From Dastarcus helophoroides (Eukaryota; Arthropoda; Insecta; Coleoptera; Bothrideridae): DNA of 64,000 bases. The stretch covers positions 31,727,431 to 31,791,430 of the forward strand of contig CM053326.1 of assembly GCA_028583605.1 (NCBI GenBank), written 5' to 3'. Shown one piece after another: positions 1 to 11,611 of the stretch. Under the pieces are notes generated by a model. The model was given only the letters and a program-made list of their open reading frames with translations. It made no database searches and was not told the origin of the DNA. Positions within the stretch are counted from its first letter, which is position 1; every line of letters starts with the position of its first letter. Position numbers and translations under genes: made by a program.

Positions 1-2743
1 CTACTTTCTGGAAAGACATATATGCAAAACTTAATTATCTAAAATTACAGCCCAGACGGGCATAATATTGCGGAAAATAATTTGCTATTCGTTGCTTATA
101 GCTCGCTGTATGTATGCGATTCATGTGATATATTTTGTGATAAAACGAAATGATACGCTTACATTAACCATGAAAATTGAAATTATTCAAATTAAATTTC
201 TGATAAGCCTCAGACTTGTGACGATTTGCAGATGAGATACTGATTTTGAAACATACTGTCACGAGTATCCACAACGAAAGCCTTCTTGCTTTATTTTTAT
301 TTTATTGTTTACAGTTTCAGTATCAAAGAATAAGAACCCTCTATACTTCTTTTTTTGTTGGTTATTTTGCCACCTGCAACAAAATTAAAATGAAATTGAA
401 CAATTATGACACAAAATCAATCTATACAAGTAATTGCATTGTATACACATTTCAAACACATTTGAAAATTGGTTAATATAATTTTCTTTGCTAATGTGGA
501 GAATTAACAACCCTTGCAAATGAGCCACCACACGCACCCTCGTTAAGTTTAAAGATTTCATAGGAGTAATTGTCAAGTCAAGGGGGTAAGGGGGGAGGGG
601 TAAAATTATGCTTAAAAGGTATCACTTTAGAATTAAAAATCTATTTGATTCAGAATATTACTAATAAATTTGAAACCACAAAGATAATGAATTTAAGCGT
701 TACTTTTGGACCTACTGTATTAATTCGAAACTGGCCAAATTGTAGGCTTTTTCGTTGATGTTAAAAGTCATGTTACCCAACGTAGTATACACTTTTAAAC
801 TTAAAAATAAAAGTCGAAATTTAAAATAATCGATATGTCCAAAAAAAAATCAACCTATAAATTCATTGAAATCCGCTTCAAGAAAAATTTAACATTTTGA
901 AAAAGGTCAAAATTTCAGTTTTTTTTTCGAAAAAGGCAAAATTGGCAAAAAGGCCAAAATGTCTGTAAAAGGAACATCATGAAAAAAGCCAAAATCATCA
1001 AAAGAGGACAAATTTTGAGAACAGTCGAAATATTCAAATTAAAAATTAAAATTTTCATTATTTTTTTTAAACGATCAGGATTGTACAGTGAAAATACCAA
1101 AGGGAGTAAGTGCCAAAAAATTCATTTTTCAGTTTTTACCTTAAATGAACACAAAATGTCATCGCCAATATCCCAACCAAAGATTCAAGGGTTAATCCTT
1201 CTTGTTGGGATACTAACTTAAACTAAATTAATTAATTAACTTAATAAGTAATACATCATAACAGAACGTTTTTCTCTAATAACTCCAAATTTCTTATTTG
1301 GTTATTAGCCCCTTTGGTATTTAGTCTCTACAATTCTTAAAAATTTGATGACAGGTCAAAATTTTTGGAAAAACTCAAAATATTGGAAAAAGTGGAACAT
1401 TTGAAATGGCAACGTATTCAAAAAAAGTGAAAAGTGTCAAGAGTCATAGTTTAAAAACATGTTTTAAAAAATTAAACATTTTTTGGAAGGAACTTCGAGA
1501 AATGTCATTCTTTTGAAAAAGGTGCGATTTTCTATAAGTCGGAATTTTCAAAAGTCGAAATTATTAAAGAGATTCAAACTTTAAAATAACCGAAATGTAA
1601 TTTTTAAGAAATCGAATCAAGTTTAATTTACAAAAAATTCGAAATTCGTGATGGAAATTTTAAAAAGAGGTCAACATTTCCTTGATTTTTAGAAGTCATT
1701 ATTTTAAAGAAAAATCAAAACTTCGAGGGCTAGTCAAAAAAGTGAGAAGATTGGTCTGGCTCCAAAATATATGTATTTTAAGGCTGAATTCCAGACATGA
1801 GAAATGAAAGCTTTAAAGATTTTCGAAATTTGAAATCAAAAGTCAGAATTTCTAGCTAAAAATAAAATCTCTGGAAAGAAGTCAAAATCCCAAATTTAAG
1901 CCTATAAAAAAAATGGCGAGGTGTTTTTTGCCAATGATCAACTACATAGCGATACCTCTAAATATTTATTTTTGTAATTCTTCTGAAAGGAAAATTAAAT
2001 GGATACTCTTCTTATGGACAAAGGAACGGATATCTAAAAAATTAATACAAAAGAACTAGAACTTAGAAACAAAGCAGAGACTTTGTTTAAAATAAAAAAT
2101 TGGAACTCTGTAAATATTCGTGATAAATATCTTTTACTTTACTCTCTGCTGACGGCTTTAACTGGTGATGTTCAACCCTCTGCGTCGGGGATGAGGACGA
2201 ATCAACACGAGGCATCAAGGATGTACTAATTGGCTTCGTAGCTGTTAGTTTACTAGAACACGTCAGATTGCTGCCCAATCTAATTAGGACACAATTTGTT
2301 AATGTGTTTTATCATAACTACGATTGGATTCAGATCGGATAGACACGTCTCGGCGCTTCCTCTTACTCTTCCACTCGAATAGAAATTAAATAATGGAATT
2401 ATTAATCAATATGCTCCAAATCTGATTATACTGCAATTTGTAATTTACGCTCTCTTATTATACTAGCTGTTTTCCCTGATAGATACTTAATTACATAGAC
2501 GGCATACTACGAAATTAACGGCATCAGCTCGGCTACGCGTAATAGCTATTAATACTACGTTTTTCGAGGATTTGAAGAATGAGTGAAAAATCCTTCGAAA
2601 TTGCAATTCCGTTCCTTTTTGTAAATAAAGAGCCCTTTGACTTGGAATGAATTACCTCGTTAAGCATTTTATGTAAATATAAGTACATACCGAACATTTC
2701 AAATAAACGGAAAAATGTAGAGATTGTCTGCAATGTATGTATA
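1..2743. other. AT-rich intergenic DNA, no gene seen
   Basis: No protein or RNA gene is recognisable here. Open frames are short and have no family resemblance. From about 780 to 1,900 the + strand is an A-rich low-complexity tract built from words such as AAAAGTCAAAATTT, of the same style as the arrays further in. A G-rich run lies at 582-600. The stretch 2,100-2,390 has more balanced composition but I recognise nothing in it. Confidence 0.6.
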
Positions 2744-2745
2744 TA

Positions 2746-3607
2746 CGAGGGTAAATCAAATATAAATCAGAATTTCTATCATGTCGCCATGAGGTAATCG
2801 GAAGTGTGCGCATACTCTTCGACACGTTAGGTGGGCATATCACTGTTCAAGCGAGTATTAAATACAATGAGTGAGGAATAGGTTCATCCGCATGTTGCGC
2901 AGGGCATTTTTATTCAATTTCTTGTCATTGAAGGCGTAACAGCCCGCCGAAATTCTTCATAGACTAGAACCGCAGTTTGGGGATACTTGTTTAAAGAAAA
3001 CTCAAGTGTATCAACGGCACAAAACATTTTTGGAAGGACGAACTCAAGTTGAAGATGAACCCTATGCCCGTCGTCCTCGAACCTGTGAGTGCGGACAAGA
3101 TCAACGCTGTTGTGCACGTCGATTTTCTGCATGAACGTCGTACGGTAAATGCTGCCTACTACTGCCAACTATTGGATGAAGTAAAACGTGCATATCGGTG
3201 GAAGAAGAGAGAATTTTCGGTCATAAATGCTTCACGATAATGCCCGCCACCACTAGGCCAATCTGACACATCAAGAATTAGAGCAAATGCATTGGGCAAC
3301 ATTAGAACACCCTCCTTATAGTCCCGACTTATCACCATACGATTATCATATGTTTGGGCCACTGAAAGGAGCTCTAAGAGATGAGTGATTCTATGATGAT
3401 GATGCTGTTGAGAGATTTGTGCTTAATTAGCTTGAAACACGCCTCCCTTTTTTTATGATAATGGCATTTTAAAACTCTCAATCCGTTGGGAAAAAGCATA
3501 ACAAAATTAAGAGATTATTTAGAAAAATAGTTAATAACTTTCATATATGTATTTTATACCAATAAATTTTTAACAACAAATTCCTGTTCATATTTAATTT
3601 ACTCTTG
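2746..3607 (+). mobile_element. mariner element copy 1, internally deleted
   Basis: A mariner-type DNA transposon. The left inverted repeat begins CGAGGGTAAATCAAATAT at 2,746 directly after a TA; the right end (3,588-3,607) is the degraded complement and is followed by TA at 3,608-3,609, the expected target duplication. The element is 862 bp, against 1,228 bp for the copy at 38,674, because one internal block of about 366 bp is missing. The gap joins DNA coding the helix-turn-helix region to DNA coding the part before the second catalytic residue, at about 3,111. It belongs to the same family as the copies at 38,674 and 44,183. The mariner subfamily is not determined. Confidence 0.9.
2868..3472 (+). 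pseudogene. mariner transposase, broken
   Basis: This is the decayed transposase gene inside copy 1. Transposase of this family cuts and pastes the element at TA sites using a D,D34D catalytic triad. The N-terminal DNA-binding part, the block DFLHERRTVNAAYYCQLLDE (about 3,120-3,178), an HDN motif near 3,229 (second catalytic Asp retained) and a PDLSPYDYHMFG-like block near 3,327 (third Asp) can be read, but they lie in different frames and contain stops. The internal deletion removes the first catalytic Asp region (CDETWVHH in copies 2 and 3). It cannot encode active enzyme. Confidence 0.85.
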
Positions 3608-3609
3608 TA

Positions 3610-4680
3610 ATTCTCTCTACATATTTGGTTCAATTTTTTTCTCAACATTTCCTACAATTTATTAAAAGGATAAATTTTTTAATGCCGTTGATGTAAAACT
3701 ACAGCTAACGCCATATATTCAATTGGACTTTTAATATTTTAAAATTATGTTACTGGCTACGCGGAAACGCCTTAATAATAGTTTCTTGGATCCACTTCTC
3801 AAAGTTACCGTTCTATTTTGTCTTTACACATTTGATAGATGGCGTACCCCCTAAATTCATTGCGTCACAGTCAATTCTAAACCTGTTTTCTTGCTGATCA
3901 TGCACAAAATGAACAAACCAGCAAGAACCAGAAATAGCAAGAATTTTGCTAGCAAGACAAGAAACAACCCAGTAAGAAATTGGCAAGGCAAGAAGTAAAA
4001 CAACTTCTTTCCTTGCTTAGCAAGACAAGAAGTTATCGGGCAAGACAAGAAATCTTGCTTTGTGCGTCACTAACTGGAAATAGTAGTAATAGGGCAAAAC
4101 CATCGAAAATGGGATGAGCCTGTTTCTGGAGTCAAAATAAGAGTACTTTTCTATAAACCTGTGTCCCAAAAGACATCTCCTTCGAGTAGCAGCCTTCATA
4201 AGCTTACGTAAGTACAATCGAATGTATCAAATTGTGACTACATTTACGGATCAAATCTTCTGAGAATTTGCTTTGAAAATAATGCATACATAATTTTATG
4301 GAAGGGTGTACACCTTTCTTGGTCAAAATTTTCAGTAAAAAACTCAAAATACGACCAACACTACCTAGTTGGGCATAAAAAATCTAAAACTTCGGTCCCT
4401 TGCATTTGATACAACTAAACGTTTTGTAAGAAGATCGTAGTCAATAGAAGAGAAGTATATTTAAAAACACATATATAAAATTAATTAATTTGACAAAGCA
4501 TAGAGGGCTTTTTACATTTTCTTTTAATACACGACCTTAATTATTTCATAACAAACAACCATACATACAATACAACCATCCATAGACTGTTGGACACGAT
4601 GGCTCCAGCTCCTGTTCTGAATCTAAATCCACAGTCGAACGTTGTCAGTGAAATTTACAGACCTTCTGTATAGAACGATA
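3610..4680. other. intergenic DNA with a hAT-like repeat end
   Basis: No gene. Positions 3,890-4,070 consist of repeated AGCAAGACAAGAA words in both orientations and end in CTTGCTTTGTGCGTCACTA. The same ending occurs at about 40,240-40,271 and 45,890-45,912, so this is the terminus of a dispersed repeat. Read from the other strand the end is TAGTGACGCACAAAGCAAG, which resembles the TAGNGATGCAC-type ends of hAT transposons. That class assignment is an inference. The remainder (4,080-4,680) is AT-rich with nothing recognised. Confidence 0.5.
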
Positions 4681-4686
4681 GTTGTT

Positions 4687-5140
4687 AGCCAGATTTCTTT
4701 ACCCATTTTTAAGAAAGGCTGTAACAAAACAGTTTCCAGGTGTCTATCACTATTTTTTCCTAACAGATCTTCGTACAAAATCAAAATGTTATTGCAAATC
4801 TCTGATATGTATGTAAATATAAGATAAGATCATAATATGCTTTAGAGATATGCCCATATGCGCTTAAACATATTCGTAATCCATTCTAAGATTGTTCATT
4901 AAATTGAGCTTAAAGCCAGATTTCTTTACCCATTTTTAAGAAAGGCTGTAACAAAACAGTTTCCAGGTGTCTATCACTATTTCTTCCTAACAGATCTTCG
5001 TACAAAATCAAAATGTTATTGCAAATCTCTGATATGAATGTAAATATAAGATAAGATCATAATATGCTTTAGAGATATGCCCATATACGCTTAAACATAT
5101 TCGTAAACCATTTTAAGATGTTCATTAAATTGAGCTTAAA
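4687..5140. repeat. tandem duplication, two copies of about 227 bp
   Basis: The sequence starting AGCCAGATTTCTTTACCC at 4,687 recurs at 4,914 and runs to about 5,140 with only a few substitutions and one small gap. The two copies abut directly, at a distance of 227 bp. No coding potential is seen and I do not recognise the unit. The high similarity implies a recent duplication. Confidence 0.9.
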
Positions 5141-6300
5141 GCGCTGAAGGTCTCATCCAATATCTTGGGCTAATTATAGCTTTTAGTAGATCTGTTTTCC
5201 CGATCTAAATTTTAAATATTCAAGTTAGGCCATTAAGGGTAACTTCCTATCTAACCAATCACGTCAGCTTGTATCCATCAAACAACCAATAATTAATATT
5301 GATCAGACGGATCGCGATAGAACAAATATTAATGTTAGGATTGAATGAACATCACATTAGTGTTGGGAATTGATGAGGAGAAAATTATTGATTGCCCCGA
5401 TTAATGTTGTGTGGGTAGGTTACACTATTGCCTAATAAAGCAAACTATAATCTCAAACATTCAAAATGTTCAGATCAATAATAAATAGATTGGTTTTGGA
5501 GATATAGGTCGTCTTGTCGGACATTATTCAATTTAATTGCACACGGTCGTTTCGACTGAACACTGTAAGAAAATTGCTCTTTTCTTTCAGTAAACAAACA
5601 CAAGGAAATGGCTCAGCTGCGGTTGTAGTTATGAGAGTGAAAAGATCGTTTACCACATTACCATTTTAAATGGTACGATATTGTTTTAGTATGCAAGGGA
5701 ATACCTCAGTTAGCATCATAACTACGTTCACATCTCGCATAAACCTGCCACCCTACGTTGCTTTCTTGAAAGCTTTTCCGAGTTTAAATAATAAATTTTC
5801 TTTCACGTAGGCTTCTCGGTGAATATTCTGGGAAAACTACTACGTTTTTCCCAATCTAAAGATTCTTGGTTAAATATATGAAGCTTTGGCACTAGGGGCA
5901 AACAGCAATCGCTTGTCGTGGGGAGAATTAAGACCAAGGAAAGGGTAAGACAGTTGAAGGGGCAGATAATGGAATCAGACTTACTCTAAATGGGAGGCTT
6001 AACACTTTTCGCGGTTTCCGGATTGAATACTTAGTACTCTATTCATTGCTTTGAGAGAGCATATTGGCCGTTTACAGTTCCGGGGGCATTCAGTCAGATC
6101 TAATTCCCTAATTCCTCCTTTTCGATTCAGCTGCGTAAACAAGGGTGATCTACTGACATTAAAATAGCAATGAGCATTTAAAAATCATATCTGAATGGAT
6201 CATCTGCACGGGATGATTCAAAAATGTCTCCAAATATTTTCAAGCTGAATAGAATGTTAAAAAATAAGATCGCTTTTTTATATAATTTCTTCGTGATTTA
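5141..6300. other. intergenic DNA, nothing recognised
   Basis: Mostly single-copy looking AT-rich sequence without long open frames, repeats or recognisable element ends. It has less low-complexity structure than its neighbours. Confidence 0.5.
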
Positions 6301-6309
6301 TAAGTAGTT

Positions 6310-8700
6310 TTAAGGGGCAATATTTTATCCCCATTTTTTGTTTTTTACACATCACGTATGAAAATCTCAAAATTGTCATCTTTTTCTCAAAATTTCAAGT
6401 TTACATATTCAATATTTATTTTTTTATTTTTCAAATTGTTTTTTTTTTCTGAAAATTCTGATACTGTTGAGTTATTTTTAACTATAAATGTTTACACTTT
6501 TTCAAAAGCTCGATTTCTTAATTTTATTTTAAATGTTTGATCACAGACTCATAATTCGACTTGGTTCTCGAACTGTGATTTTACTGAATAATCTATGAGT
6601 TTTTTGAAAATTTATTCTTTTTTCTCATAATTTTTAAAAAATTCGAAATTTTTCAGATATAATCGAAACTCTGGAGAAAGTCAAATGAGAAAAATTGAAA
6701 ATTTGCCAAAAAACAAAATATAAAAATAGTTAGAATTTTTAAAAATGTCAAAATCAAAAATAATCAACATTTTCAAAAAATCTCGAAATTTTCAGAAATT
6801 AAAAAAAATTTCGAAAGTCGAAATTAAAGATACATTTAGAAAATGTCCAAATTTTCAGAAAATGGTGAAATTTAAAAAAAAATTGTGAATTATCAAATGA
6901 TATTGAAAAAACCGAAATTTTCGAAAATGAACCTGAATTTTGAAAATTATTGAAATTTTCAACAAAAAAATAAATTTTTAGAACAAGTTGACATTTTCAA
7001 AGAAATCAACCCTTCCAAATATTTGAAAATTTTAAAACGACTCAAATTTGTGAAAAGAAATTTAAAAAATTCCAACCTTCTAAGAACTTGACACTTTCAA
7101 AAAAAAAAGTTAATAAACCGAAATTTTCAAATTTAAAAGAAGTAAAGTTCTAAATAAAAGCTGAAATTTTCAAATAAAAAGTTTTTTAACGTCGAAATTC
7201 TGAAAAAAGGCGGAATACAAAAGGAAAGTCAAAATTTTGAGATAAAGCCTAAATTTTGAACAATTTGATCTTTTAGAAACTACATTTTCAAAAAAGTTAA
7301 TATCAAACCTTCCAAATATTCAAAAATTTTAAAATAACCCAAATTTTTGAAAACAAATTTATAAAATACCAACCTTTAAAAAACTCTACATTTTTAAAAA
7401 AATAGTTAAAAAACCCAAATTTTTCAAATTTAAAGTAGGCTCAAATTCTAATTAAAAGTTGAAATTTTCAATTTCACAGTATTTTTAACGTCGAAATTTT
7501 AAAAAAAGTCGAAAATTTGTTTAAAAGGTCGGAATTAGAAAAAAACGCAAAATACAAAAGGAAAGTCAAAGTTTTGAAATGAAGTCAAAATTTTAAACAA
7601 TTCGATCTTTCAAAAACTACATTTTCAAAAAAGTTAATATATTTAAAAAGATAAAAGTTTTGAAAAACAAAAGATTCGAAAATTCAAATTTTTCAAAAAT
7701 CTGAATTTTGAAAATGTTGAAAAAAAAAGTGAACCTTTTTGAAAATAATTGAAATTTTCAAAAATAAATAAAATGTTCGAACAAGTTGACATTTTCAAAG
7801 AAATCAAACCTTCTAAATATTCGAAAATTTTAAAATGACCCAAATTTTTGCAAAGGAAATTTTAAAAAACTCGACATTTTCAAAAAAATGTTAAAAAACA
7901 AAATAGGTCAAATTCTAAATAAAAGTTAAAATTTTCAATTAAACAGTTTTTTAACGTCGAAATTTTAAAAAATGTCGAACCTTGGTTTAAAAAGTCGAAA
8001 TTATGAAAGAAAGTAAAATACAAAAAAAAAGTCCAAATTTTTAAATGAAGTCTAAATTTTGAACAATTCGATCTTTTAGAAACTACATTTTCAAAAAAGT
8101 TAATATCAAACCTTCCAAATATTCGAAAATTTTAAAATGACCCCAATTTTTAAAAAGAAATTTAAAAAATTTCAACCTTCAAAAAACTTGACATTTTCAA
8201 AAAAATAAGATAAAAAAACCGAAATTTTTAAATTTAAAATAGGTCAAATTCTAATTAAAAGTTAAAATTTTCAATTTCACAGTTTTTTAACGCCGAAATT
8301 TTGAAAAAAGTCAAAAATTTGTTTAAAAGGTCGGAATTATGAAAAAAGGCAAAATACAAAAGGAAACTCAAAATTTTGAAATGAAGTCGAAATTTTGAAT
8401 TATTCGATCTTTTAAAAGCTACATTTTTAAAAAAGTAAATATTTTCAAAAAAGTTAAAAATTTTGAAAAAAAGATTCGAAAATTCAAATTTTTCAAAAAT
8501 CTGAATTTTGAAAATGTTGAAATTTAAAGTGGTGAAAATTTCCAAAAAGTCGACATTTTAAAACAATTGCGGATTTTTGGTATTTTAAAACAATTTCTAA
8601 ATTTAGACATTTTAAAACAATTTCGAAATTTTGATATTTTAAAACAATTTCGAAATTTTGAAAGATATTTAAGAAGTTAAAAATAAATTGAAACGCGAGG
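6310..8700. repeat. A/T low-complexity array with 800 bp higher-order repeat
   Basis: The block is built from words like GAAATTTTCAAAAAAGTCG. The + strand is T-rich from 6,310 to about 6,650 and A-rich afterwards. Inside it, a longer unit repeats: GATTCGAAAATTCAAATTTT occurs at 7,673 and 8,473, CAAGTTGACATTTTCAAAG at about 6,986 and 7,785, and AATACAAAAGG-like words at 7,214, 7,551, 8,017 and 8,353 (spacings 337, 466, 336). The period is therefore about 800 bp, in about two copies from 6,940 to 8,540. The short minus-strand open frames here are products of the repeat, not genes. Confidence 0.8.
8554..8664. repeat. 28 bp minisatellite, four units
   Basis: ATTTTAAAACAATT recurs at 8,554, 8,582, 8,609 and 8,637, a period of 27-28 bp, with units of the form ATTTTAAAACAATTTCGAAA. 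It sits at the end of the larger A/T array. The units run directly into each other without unique spacers. Confidence 0.85.
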
Positions 8701-8991
8701 TGTTTTAATTAAAAAATTCAAATTTAAACTCGGTTAGATCATTTTTTAATTCCTATTTTAACCTCCAAAGTTCGAAATTTGCCGAACCCTTTGACTTTTT
8801 CTCAAAATTTCAACTTTAAGCTCGAAATGGCATTGATTTTCTTAAAGTTTGAAAACGTTTTTGATTCAAATACTTTCTTTTGTGAAATTATATTTTATAA
8901 AAGCAAAACTCCAATTTTATTCATTTTTTTTTCTTTATTTAGAATTTAAACCCGACATTTTTTTTGTAAATTTCGGGTTTTTCTAATGTTG

Positions 8992-9184
8992 AAATACAAA
9001 TCTTGTCCCCTGAGACCAAGAAAGATAAAAAACACAACAAAGGTTGCTCTAACGTGTTTCGATAGCCAAGCTATCATCTTCAGAGAGATTGTTGTGTTTT
9101 CTAATCTTTCTTGGTTTCAGGGAACAAGATTTGTATTTTAATTTTTGAATGATAACCAAGAACCAATCCGTTGCACCAAAATTG
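8992..9184 (-). mobile_element. foldback family A, copy 1 (10 bp duplication)
   Basis: A 193 bp element that folds on itself. The left arm AAATACAAATCTTGTCCCC at 8,992 is the complement of GGGAACAAGATTTGTATTT ending near 9,138, and the arms continue inward through ACCAAGAAAGAT and AACACAACA. A tail with GATAACCAAGAACCAATCCG extends to about 9,184. The element is flanked by TCTAATGTTG at 8,982-8,991 and again at 9,185-9,194. On the minus strand the centre carries CTGAAGA (9,083-9,077), a short stem and GAAAC (9,060-9,056). I cannot place the family in a known class; related copies lie at 11,612, 17,797, 26,157 and 62,520. Confidence 0.85.
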
Positions 9185-9194
9185 TCTAATGTTG

Positions 9195-9780
9195 TCTCAA
9201 GTAATTGCGTAATTAAGTAAAAGTGTGTGTAAAAATGCGGTCATGTGTTATTAAGTGTTATGATAAGAAAATCAAGTTATGTAATTTATGGACGGTCCCT
9301 AAATATAAAATGTGAATCGTGTTTTATGTTCTTTGAAATCTCAGCCCCTTCTGAAGGAAATATCTGACAACAGCCCTGCAAAAGTCAAATATTTTAAGTA
9401 GGAGGACATGAAAACCTTCTTGCATAAGGCCCCGTTGGTTCCTAGCTGTGCCACTGACTTGGTGTTGCAACAGAAATGAAAGCAAAGACCCAAACTGGTC
9501 ATTAGATAATTTAAAAAAATCTTGCTAACTGCTCTTATTTGCTTGATAAAAACCCAGCAGAAACTTTCAAAAGATACAATAAAAATATCAAATTATCTTG
9601 AACATGTCGTTTTAATAAATTGCTGGGTCGTACCATTTGTGTAAATTGGTACAAAACGATAATTGAATGTAACTTCTAGCATTTCGTTATTGTTTTTAAT
9701 GCGCTTTATTTAGTTGTTTGAGGTAATATTATATTATGATTTTCCTCCAACATTCCCCTTTGAAAGATTAGCGCAAACGC
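9195..9780. other. intergenic DNA, nothing recognised
   Basis: AT-rich, apparently non-repetitive sequence with no convincing open frame or RNA gene. Confidence 0.45.
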
Positions 9781-10240
9781 GATTAAAAAGCGGAGTCCGC
9801 ATCTGCGAAAAGGAGAAGAGACAAATAAAAGTGATCCGCTAGCGAGGATAGTAGCACATGAGAAGGACGGTTGGGCGGCGTTTCTGCTGGAGTATCGACC
9901 CGACAACACAGCCGCCACCGCGCCCGGATGAGGACATTACCCGGAGCTCTCAATACGCGCAATAGTAGTAAGACCCCCCATTTACCCCCTCGAAACTCTC
10001 CTTCTGTACGCCATCTACATCTGCAACTGCTGCACCTCGCGCTCATCCTCTGCCTCTTGCTTATTGTCTTCCGAACTCTTCCTCTGCATTTCGCCACGAT
10101 GGCACGCCAGGCCCACTCGCTGGAACTGCGCCCGAAACTGGGATGCTATGTGAATCATAAAATATTGCTTGAAAAATTGTTTCATCTTAGGCCACTTGAG
10201 TTATTCGCTGAAAAAGTAGACTATAAAGTATATTAATTAT
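9780..10240. other. island of balanced base composition 1
   Basis: This segment is clearly richer in G and C than the surrounding 10 kb and contains many CpG dinucleotides and CT-rich runs. Open frames exist on both strands (for example 9,871-10,236 on +), but most look like consequences of the composition. The best coding candidate is on the minus strand at 10,015-10,137. It could also be a promoter or a conserved non-coding element. Confidence 0.4.
10015..10137 (-). CDS. candidate 3'-terminal coding exon, unknown protein
   Basis: On the minus strand a CATCCCAG sequence could act as a splice acceptor and is followed by 41 codons open to a TAG at 10,015-10,017. The predicted end is strongly charged: RKSSEDNKQEAEDEREVQQL at residues about 19-38 of the exon, rich in Glu/Gln/Asp/Lys, with GC-rich third positions unlike the AT background. 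I do not recognise the family. No upstream exon is identified, and the polypyrimidine tract before the acceptor is weak. It may instead be chance coding in a GC-rich regulatory island. Confidence 0.25.
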   Translation of the reverse strand, partial: FRAQFQRVGLACHRGEMQRKSSEDNKQEAEDEREVQQLQM

Positions 10241-11611
10241 TAGATTGTAGATTGAACATAGTGAAAGAAACGTCAGGTAATTTAACTTATTTGCTATTCA
10301 ATTAATTTTCTATAAATTTTCTTTAAATTGTTGCTAACAGCGTTACATATACAGCTGCAAAATTAAAAGTCTTGTGTCGGTGCCGAATCCAAGATATTCA
10401 ATGTCAAACTTACAATTTTTAGCATGTAAGCTATAAGCGGAAGAACGTTCTCGAAGAGATATTAATTTATTGAGACCAAACCTTTCGCTAAATATTGATA
10501 AAAAAATACACTTGTAAGATGACATTGCAAATAAGAGAGTATAACATGAGGATTTCTGGCGGTACCGTTTTTGTGTAATCGCAAATTGAATTTAAACACA
10601 AAAGTTCGATGCTTCATTTTGTACGTTAGGGAAATATCTTGAAGTAATGGCAACATACCAGCTTCACTATTGCTTCTAAATAGCTTTGGCTTCAGTTTTC
10701 GTTGCGGAAATCTTTCCTGTAAGCAGTGCAATGTTGCCGGCTCAGGAAATCTGCTGCCTAGCAGCTTGAAGATTTTATTATTATATCAACGCATGCAGTA
10801 TCTTCTAAAAAAGTGGTGGCATTCGGGCGCTTAATGTTTCGCTGTATGCAACAAACATCTAACATTCCACTGTGATTCTGGGGTGAACTACATTCAACAA
10901 CTGCTCAAGCCTCAAGGTGTCACAAATTATCCATTTCGAATGTCGTTTATTCTACAGAAAAAGAATTTTGCTGCATTCTTTTATAAACAAAATTTCGAAA
11001 AACGACCAACATTATGCTACGATCCTACCACGTTACCTTCTGATTTCATAAAATTACAATAATTGTTGTCAAATATTTGTCCGGATGAAACAATAACGAA
11101 CAAAAAAAATTCTCACGTGGTTACTTCTTATAAACAAGAAAATTTTTGTTGGTATTTTCTATTGACTTCTATACAAGTAACGGATAAAATATTACAGTGC
11201 ATCTAAGTGATAATGTCATTAATTTTAAGAAAAGGCAGAGAGAAATCAGTACTATAAAAATATACTGGAAAAAAAATTTGAAATGTATACCAACTAAAAA
11301 AAAAGTTTTCAAATCGTATTTAAATCCCTTTGTAGGCTGCAACTGATTTCAAAGACTTTTATATTGCTAGATAATGCGACAGCTACACCACAACTTGCAA
11401 TCTTAAATTGGGATAAACAAAACATTACCTAAAAGATGACAACATGCAAATCATTAAGTAAAAAACTTTCTACTTTAAGAGCCCTCAAGAAGTCGTTAAG
11501 TGATTTACATCTTCGCATGAAAATAGGGCGATAGCCGTAATTAGTTGAAGAAGCCAGTTAACATGAAATCTCGACTCGAGAGAGATTTTCTGAACACCAC
11601 CACGGAGTTTT
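10241..11611. other. intergenic DNA, nothing recognised
   Basis: AT-rich sequence with short unconvincing open frames on both strands. No repeat structure or element end was recognised. Confidence 0.45.

Noticed and set aside
582..600. G-quadruplex motif
   Set aside because: Only three separated G-runs (5, 6 and 4 bases) are present; a fourth run with a proper loop is missing.
4601..4675. 24-codon frame starting MAPAPVLNLNPQSN
   Set aside because: A good start context but a very short product, no donor site of good quality, and nothing recognisable downstream.
6358..8545. Several 60-96 codon open frames rich in Phe, Lys, Asn and Ile
   Set aside because: They are direct translations of the A/T array; similar frames appear wherever the array occurs.
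8554..8664. CRISPR-like array of 28 bp repeats
   Set aside because: Units are directly adjacent without unique spacers, A/T-only, and in a eukaryotic genome; it is a minisatellite.
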